64,000 nucleotides of DNA from positions 10,391,223 to 10,455,222 of the forward strand of contig CM034241.1 in assembly GCA_019916065.1 (NCBI GenBank), in the 5' to 3' direction. Positions 57,246 through 64,000 of the stretch are shown here, in pieces. The notes beneath the pieces are model-generated. The model searched no databases, was not told where the DNA came from, and saw only the letters and a program-made list of their open reading frames with translations. Each line of letters starts with the position of its first letter. Within the stretch, counting starts at the first letter, position 1. The position numbers and the translations under genes are program-made. The DNA is from Vitellaria paradoxa (taxonomy: Eukaryota; Streptophyta; Magnoliopsida; Ericales; Sapotaceae).

Positions 57246-58119
57246 AACTTTACTATGTAGTTGACAATCACTGTACTTTTGTTAAATCTGTTATCTATGC
57301 TAACTTTGTTGCTCATTTTTTTGTTTATTTTAATGTGAACAAATCTCTTCCCATTTACTTTTTAAGCTTCCCTACAGTCCAAGAGTGGAGATATTTCGTA
57401 AATACCAATCATTCTTGCAAAAACTTCTATGTTAGTCCTTTGAGGATGGCAATACTGGTCTTTGGTTGAGAGACAGAATAGCAAAAGACCCAAAGCAACA
57501 CTCAAGCTCCCTAGGGTGCCAACAATTTCAAACTACATAGAATAGAGTACTCTGAACAAAATTGGCTATGGTATCAATTTCATACAAGTATGTTTTGTGC
57601 TCCTTTAGTTTTTATTTTTTTTTACTTGGTTTTGATATATTTATTTCAATGTTTTTTTTTAAGGGCACTGGTAGTGACTTACCAACTAAAACAACAAAAA
57701 CTCTTAAATGCATTTTACAATTCCTTCCACTAAAACCAATTTTAGTGATTTACCCAATAGTTTTCGTTTCTCACAGGTATTTTTAGGAAACGATCGTGAA
57801 GATTCCAATTAACCTATAGGCAAGTAAATGGGATTTCTTAAAAAGACTTTTCACATTTTATTTAACTATTTCTAAAGTTGACTCATTTTCGAGTAATCAA
57901 GTAATCTGGTAGTACTTTGATTGTAAGCACGTCGTGATATTTTCTTTGCATAAATGTGATTGTGATATTGAATTTTCAGTTTGTATTGGATAGTTAACTA
58001 ATAACTTTCAAATTGCGCTTTACTTTTTAAAAAATATTACCAGTTTTTAAAAAAAAAATAGAAAATGTGCTAATATATTTCATTTTAATTGAGGAGCGTC
58101 GCAGACACAAGTTGGTCAC
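57246..58119. other. AT-rich spacer, no gene identified
   Basis: Short frames occur on the plus strand near 57242-57469 and 57562-57786 but have low complexity and no motif. Nothing else is recognised. Confidence 0.4.
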
Positions 58120-58310
58120 TAGTAATATACTAACCCCTAGTGAGAATAATAATAATATTATCGAACAATTTAAATATTGCTATTATTCTAATCAGAATAT
58201 CAACAATACTAAATTAGTTAAAATAAGAATAATATTATTACAGAAAATTCAAATAATAATAATACACAAACCCTAATAATAATAATAATAATAACAACAA
58301 TAATAATAAT
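58120..58310. repeat. ATT/AAT-rich microsatellite, left block
   Basis: Imperfect AAT repeats culminate in TAATAATAATAATAA-type runs at 58276-58310. The block CCCCTAGTGAGAATAATAAT near 58135 is similar to one near 60970, on the other side of LTR G, so G probably inserted in this repeat. Confidence 0.7.
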
Positions 58311-60888
58311 TGTAATAACCTGAATTTTTTTCTCTTAATTAATTTAATTAAGTGTGGTGGTGATATTTGTTATAGTAAAAATCGAGAAAATTGAGGATTT
58401 GAAAATTTTTGGGATGATAAAATTAGTTGGAAAGATTTTCGGATTTAATTTCTCTTATGTAGGAGTTTAATGTAAAATTTCTAAAGTTTTATCCAAACAA
58501 TTCCTGGCCCAATTATCTATTTGGTTCAATCCAAGCCCATTAACCCATGGGTCAACCCTTTCTTTGACTCATCTCAATTCACTTCAACTCACTTTATCAT
58601 TCACTGACTTAACTCGTGAATAATAACTCTCAATTATATCCCGGCAAACTTCATTTTCTATCCATTCATCCTTCCATACATCTCTCACATCTCTCAAATT
58701 ATTTAGTTAATTAGTCAAAAAGAATACTCTACACTAAAGACTTTAAAACACATTTTAAATTATTTCTTTAATTAGTCAAAAAAATCAAGCATGATTTAAA
58801 GACCTTAAAGCATCTTTTAAATTATTTGGTTTATTAGTCAAAAAAGCAAAGCATAATTCTCGGATCATGCCACCTCCATACATCTCCCCCAATACATCTC
58901 TTAAATTATTTGGTTTGACAATCAAAAAGCAAAGCATGGATCATGCTACCTATTGTATATGCATGATCCCACTTTAGTGGCTTTGAAGCATGGGAAGTGG
59001 AGCTTATTTTCTCCACCGACACTTTCTCTACACTCCCATAACTTCTTATAAATTTGTGTGCCTTTAAAGAGAAAAAAAAAATATTTAGTGTCATTGGAGA
59101 TTCGGTGTTGCTTGGAGAAAGAAGAAAAGCTTGGAACTTTCCAATTGGGTGGTGCTCAAAGCTCAACTCCTTTTCTTTTCTCAGACTTGGTCACCACTAT
59201 CTTCATTGAGGTAGGATGACGAACCTTCTAAAATGTATTTGATGCCTTTAATTTGAAGCTGAAGTATTTTCTGGGTTTGAAATATGAAACTTGATTGTGA
59301 TAAAAAAATAATACCCGCATATTGGAGGTAAAGAAGCCAAAACTTTGACTGATGCAGCCCAGCATACTGACAGCTCTCTGTTTGTAACTTCTGATGTGTT
59401 TCTGACCCCTAAAACGGTAGAACTAGGCTTTGGCTAAAACATAAAAGTTGTATCCCTTTAAGCTTTCTTTCCAACCCAAAAAGATTTGCATCAATCCAAT
59501 TTGTGAGTCAAAAGTTATGCCCAAAATACTGAATACGTGTAAAAATGTATCCTCTAAACAAACTGAATTCAAGACTCTTTTTGAACCTTTAGACTTTAGA
59601 ATTTTAAAAAGTGTAAAACATGAAAGTTGTATGTCCTAAAGTCTAGTTTCTACAGATATAAAGTTCAAAGAAATCGGAGTTCTGCTCTATTTTATATGAA
59701 TTTTCTTTCAAGCTGCTATCTCTGCTTAGTCTTTAATTGATACTTATTTAGATTTTTTTTTATAATTTTATGTTTAACGATCTATTTAAATTTTCAATTA
59801 CCCTCTGTTAGTTATAGTTATGTTAATAATTTATTTATGTGTAATTTTTTTCACAAGGCCTAATCTAGTAACACACTTATACTATTTGATGAAATACTGA
59901 AGTAGACTGTTAAGTTGAGACTACTTAGTTATCTTCCAATTGATATGAAATTCTTTTAAATTGGATATTATATACACTCTAATATTTATGATAACCAACT
60001 TAGACAATCAATTTCATCATGAATAGTTGGATGACTTATTCAAACTATTTTGGCTAAGTAAAACCAAGTATTTGATAAAATGCCTAAATGAAAGAATGGA
60101 CTTGTTCTTCACTCATTTGGTCTTCCTTAAATAAATTTGATCTATTGTAATTGATTTTTTTTGGATATTGTTTTGTCAACCTAGCAAGTTATATAACTAT
60201 ATTTTTATGATTAGGTGAATTTAATAAAACATATTTAATACCTTCCTAAACAATGGAATAATTCTATGGACATTTGTGGATATCTTGAAGTCGAAAACCT
60301 ATGATAATGGTTTGGTTATAAATAAGATGATGATTGGAATTTATTCAAATTATTTTAAATACTATTATTCTCCTACCAAATCACAAGTTTAGAATGAATT
60401 AGCTTTGTAATCTTACATTGGCTTAATTGTTCAACTGATGTACTATACTATCCAAATGAGAAAAAAATAAAACTTATAAATTTTTCTAAAATTAAATATA
60501 AGTCTAAAGAGTTATTTATTATCTTTATATTCCATAAATTAATAAAATAAAAATAAAAGAGGCGAAAATCGAGATCGCAGCCAATGAGCTTCGAACTCGT
60601 GACTTCAAATTGTAATTTGGGTCGCTCACCCCACTAAGCTGCCAACCTTGACTTAATTAATATACCATTAGAAATAATTTTATTCCTATCAAGTGTGGTA
60701 CGGCAAACTTGTCAAATTATTAATTAAAATACTAATTCAAATTCTAAATTATTCTAGTTACTTGTTACTTGTTAATTTATATGTAGTACCTACCTTTGTG
60801 AGAATAATATTGGTGATTATATTTAATCTTCAATTTATTTTGAATTATTATTTAATTTTGAATTGAGATAAAATACTTAAAGTATACC
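58311..60888 (+). mobile_element. Element G: truncated R-family LTR
   Basis: It starts TGTAATAACCTG and matches LTR F for its first two thirds, stopping near 60888 at the point matching about 9900 in B's LTR. About 105 bases near 60360-60465 are absent from F. The last third is missing, so no target duplication can be assigned. Confidence 0.85.
60566..60655 (-). repeat. tRNA-like segment 1 in LTR G
   Basis: On the minus strand GGCAGCTTAGTGGGG (A-box-like) and GAGTTCGAAGC (B box with one change) keep the spacing seen in the other R LTRs. Confidence 0.5.
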
Positions 60889-61200
60889 GAATATCAAATA
60901 ATAATATTCCTATTATAATAATAGTAATAATATTATAATTAAATTAGTTAAATTAATAATAATACACCGACCTCTAATGAGAATAATAATTATAACATTA
61001 CTATAATAATATTAATAAATTATTTAAATTAATAATAATATCATCATTCAAAATTAAAATAATAGTAATAATATTATTATTTAAAATCATAATACTAATG
61101 TTATTAAATTATTTAAATTAATAATACTATTATCAGTCAAAATTAAAATAATAATAATAGAAATAACAATAAAAATAATAATATTAAGTTTGGCGCAATC
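60889..61200. repeat. ATT/AAT-rich microsatellite, right block
   Basis: Imperfect AAT and ATT repeats with motifs shared with 58120-58310. No gene. Confidence 0.7.
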
Positions 61201-61506
61201 CAATCCAAATTCAATCAAAAATTAGTTGGCCCAATCCAATCTAAATTCTTATTATTCAAAATTCAAATAATAATAATAATAATACACAAATCAACTCAAT
61301 ATTTATTACTTGGGTCAATCTAAGTTGAATCCAATCCAAATTCTTGCTTGTCTAATTCAGTATTTATTACTTGGGCCAATTCAATCTAATATATGATTGG
61401 ACTTAATCCAATATATGAATTAACTCATTTCAATTAATTGAAATCAAAATTCAATCCGAATAATTTAATAATAATTCAATTCAAATCTATATATTTATTA
61501 CTTGGG
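61201..61506. repeat. Short interspersed motif ATTTATTACTTGGG, three copies
   Basis: Copies lie at 61301-61314, 61362-61375 and 61493-61506 among CCAATCCAAATTC-like repeats. It looks like a decayed tandem array. Confidence 0.6.
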
Positions 61507-62383
61507 TGAAGGTCCGAAATCCGTATGGAAAATGGCACGTAGAAGGCAAGATGCACGGATTGATGTGACAAAGAGCTAGCAGGATATTAGTATCTTTGAT
61601 AAACAAGATTTGTTGACATTTCAGTAAGAAAGATTGACTTTAATGTATAATTAAAGAAGAGGGACAAAACTGCATTCGGCGCATTCTTGTAAATGATAGA
61701 TGAATATATATATTTATATATATGGATATATCTATTGATAGTTGCAAAGAAACGAATGTGAAAATTTTCACATCCGTGACCTGGGCATGAAATCTCGCGT
61801 TAACATGCACTTTCGTATTTTCATAAAATGTTTTTCTCCCTTGTGCATAAAATGTTAAACCAACTTCATGGACTGGGAATTTGTAGGATTTGTGTTACTA
61901 TTACTTATACCTATCAATAAAATCTTTATCCGTATCTTACTAATATTTATATGAATATAGAAGAAGATATTTATATTTTATTCATACATATTAAGATAAT
62001 TTTTGTTTCTATTATCAAGTGCAGTTTCACATCCAGTCAAGAGGTAGCGGCCGCCACATCTGAAATTGTATTGGAAAAAAAATTAATCCAACCTGTTTTA
62101 TTGAAACCCTAGCGTCCATCTTACTATTTTGTGAAGGTTCAAAATATGAGACTACCAAAAGTACTATTGTAATTTATCACATCAGTTTGACTGTTATTTT
62201 GTATAAGAAACATTTGCAATCAACATATATAATTTTTACTATATTACACTTTTTGTAGTGTCTCATTATTTATCATCTTACTTATATACATGCACTTAAA
62301 AATAATTTCACATTTAAAAAAAATTATTTAAAATATTAAAAAAAATTACGTCACATTTAAAAAAAATTCCTAACTCTATTATT
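61507..62383. other. AT-rich intergenic sequence
   Basis: No gene or repeat family is recognised. A GCGGCCGC stretch at about 62048 stands out in GC but has no context. Confidence 0.4.
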
Positions 62384-62506
62384 ATAGATGTACAGAGGCA
62401 TGGTAATCGAGAAGTTCATAAACTATTAGCAAATCGTGATGACCGTGCATTTTACCCTAGGATATTAAATCTTGTTTCCGATCCTCAATACGTAGTTGGT
62501 GTATGA
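62384..62506 (+). pseudogene. Possible exon remnant (40 codons, unknown)
   Basis: An open frame reads IDVQRHGNREVHKLLANRDD, then RAFYPRILNLVSDPQYVVGV and TGA, with composition like real protein and higher GC than its surroundings. A splice-acceptor-like TATTATTATAG lies just upstream. I do not recognise it and no neighbouring exon is evident. Confidence 0.3.
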
Positions 62507-64000
62507 TGCATCATTTTCATACATGCTTGGCACGAAGAGTTGGCCTCTAAACTAGTTGCCATGATAAAATTCAATATAAAATAATATAATTCATACTAAT
62601 TATTTTATCACTATGTACTGGTACTTTCTGATTTACTTGAATTTTTTTTTACTCATACCGAAAACTTTTGAATGGTAAAAAAAAATATCTTAGATGGTGC
62701 CTTTTTGTATTGAATATTTTTTAAAAAATTTATTTATTTATTAGAATTTATAGAACCAAAAATAACAAAAGATATTATTTGCTATTTTGTAAACTCCACA
62801 TAAAAAAGAGAGAGAGAGAGAGAGAAAATTCATTATTTTATTGTCCCCTTCTATATAGAATGTATGTTAAATTACTTGTTTTTAAACATTATTAACATGA
62901 AAATATTAAAAATAAACAATGTATAACTTTATATTTTACACTTAAATTATACTTCATATATACTTTTGACTGATATATCATTTTTTAGTAAATCTATATA
63001 TTTTTATGAATTTATAATTTTATAACGAAAAATTAAAAAAAAAAAAAACGTTACAACATACCAATGCCAGTATGTTCTACCTTAGTAGTAGAATTGGTAC
63101 CTTGTTTGGAACTAAATCTACAACTATGCTAGTTTCTTTCTTTAGTAGGGTACCATATCTAATAATTTTTACGCTACATTTAGAATGATGAAATTGATAG
63201 GATTTATTTTATTTGGTAAAGATTCTCACTAAATTATATGTTTGTAATAAAAATAATATTTAATAAATTAGACTTCATTTCACTTGAATAATCAAATTTT
63301 AAAATTTCAAATCAAACATAAATTGGTAAAATTTGGTTAGAATTCATTTTTTTTTTTCCTATAGCTATCTAATTAATTGGACTAATTCACCCTTATTAGA
63401 TATAAACCTACTTTTTCTTTTTTGTTACAGGTTGTTGCTTATTCTCTCTCACTCAATTGGAGAGCTTTCTCTCTTTCCGACTGCGTATCCGGCTAATTAA
63501 AATATGTTATTTATTACAATTGATAATTAAAATTAACTAATTTTAAAGTAGGAAATGGAATGTAATGGGGGAAAAAAACTGAGCCATCCACGTTAACCTA
63601 CGTATTAGCTAATGGTAGAAGGTTATTCATGTTACGTGTAAAGCGTGCTTTATAGTCGAAATATAATTCCAACCAATTTGATTATATAGTGAAATATTTC
63701 AAGTACACTAATTTAATTATATTGTATAATAGAAATCCCAATATACTCTTTAACTATGTTTGAAATATAGGTTTGTGGAGGAAAAAGAAAAGTAAAGAAA
63801 AAATAAAATTATAATTTTTGTATACTTAATTAAGTAAAAATTAAATTCTGTTAATAAATATCTATTCATTTTAATCTTATTTTTTAACTCAACAAAAAAA
63901 TTAAATAAATGTAATTTTTTCACTTCATTTTACATTCATATTATTTCTCTTCACTTTTTATTTATCTCTATAAATTCATATTCCAAACATAGTCCTTAAA
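62507..64000. other. AT-rich intergenic sequence with a (GA)n microsatellite
   Basis: A short AG repeat lies at 62807-62825. A 63-64 kb stretch has poly-A/T runs and no coding frame. Nothing else is supported. Confidence 0.5.

Noticed and set aside
56472..58310. 3' terminus of the autonomous Helitron
   Set aside because: CTAG/CTAA strings near 58090-58140 lack a convincing hairpin at the right distance.
62048..62060. Vector or cloning scar at GCGGCCGC
   Set aside because: A single restriction-type palindrome without flanking vector sequence is not evidence of a construct.

Overview
The window is plant nuclear DNA, most likely from a eudicot with a repeat-rich genome; I cannot name the species. 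The evidence is two chromodomain-type Ty3/Gypsy elements primed by initiator tRNA-Met, Athila/Tat-type elements (one primed by tRNA-Asp), a plant-style Helitron with a Rep domain fused to a PIF1-type helicase, and strongly AT-rich spacers. I see no intact host gene. Almost everything is transposon-derived, most of it decayed.

Layout. 1-2773: ends of old Gypsy elements (LTR H at 916-1490 with a 75-bp tandem repeat) and a fragment of an LTR family called R here. 2774-3830: low-copy sequence, perhaps a gene fragment. 3831-44440: a Helitron-like AT-rich repeat split by Gypsy element A (4024-44271, minus strand, target duplication AAAAG). A is itself split twice. Element B (8556-29462, minus strand, duplication CTCGA) sits in A's RNase H region. 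Element C (33536-42124, minus strand, duplication GTATG) sits in A's 5' LTR. The 3.8-kb LTR of B is family R. The 5' LTR of B is rearranged and contains a plus-strand non-autonomous element D (about 17231-26251). D in turn carries solo LTR E (20483-23529, near-matching duplications GGCTA/GGCCA). The nesting depth is therefore Helitron repeat < A < B < D < E, plus A < C. By-eye LTR divergence is highest in A, lower in B and lowest in C, which agrees with the nesting.

44441-58310 is a decayed autonomous Helitron on the plus strand. Its 5' part has three tandem copies of a short lysine-rich exon and a 1.05-kb non-autonomous Helitron. Its Rep/helicase gene is interrupted by solo R LTR F (49161-52922). 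58311-60888 is another R LTR, truncated. 60889-64000 is AT-rich sequence with ATT microsatellite and no recognisable gene.

How parts work together. A and B once encoded Gag, protease, RT/RNase H and a chromodomain integrase. Both are now dead through stops, frameshifts and active-site changes. C is the youngest element: it has near-identical LTRs, primer site, polypurine tract, TATA box and a 433-codon gag, but no pol, so it would depend on enzymes from a relative. The most unusual structure is a hairpin, 10-nt spacer, G-run module. It occurs twice in C and twice in D, once internally and once beside the 3' LTR, with a compensatory base-pair change between the elements. Family R LTRs also carry an antisense tRNA-like segment with Pol III box motifs.
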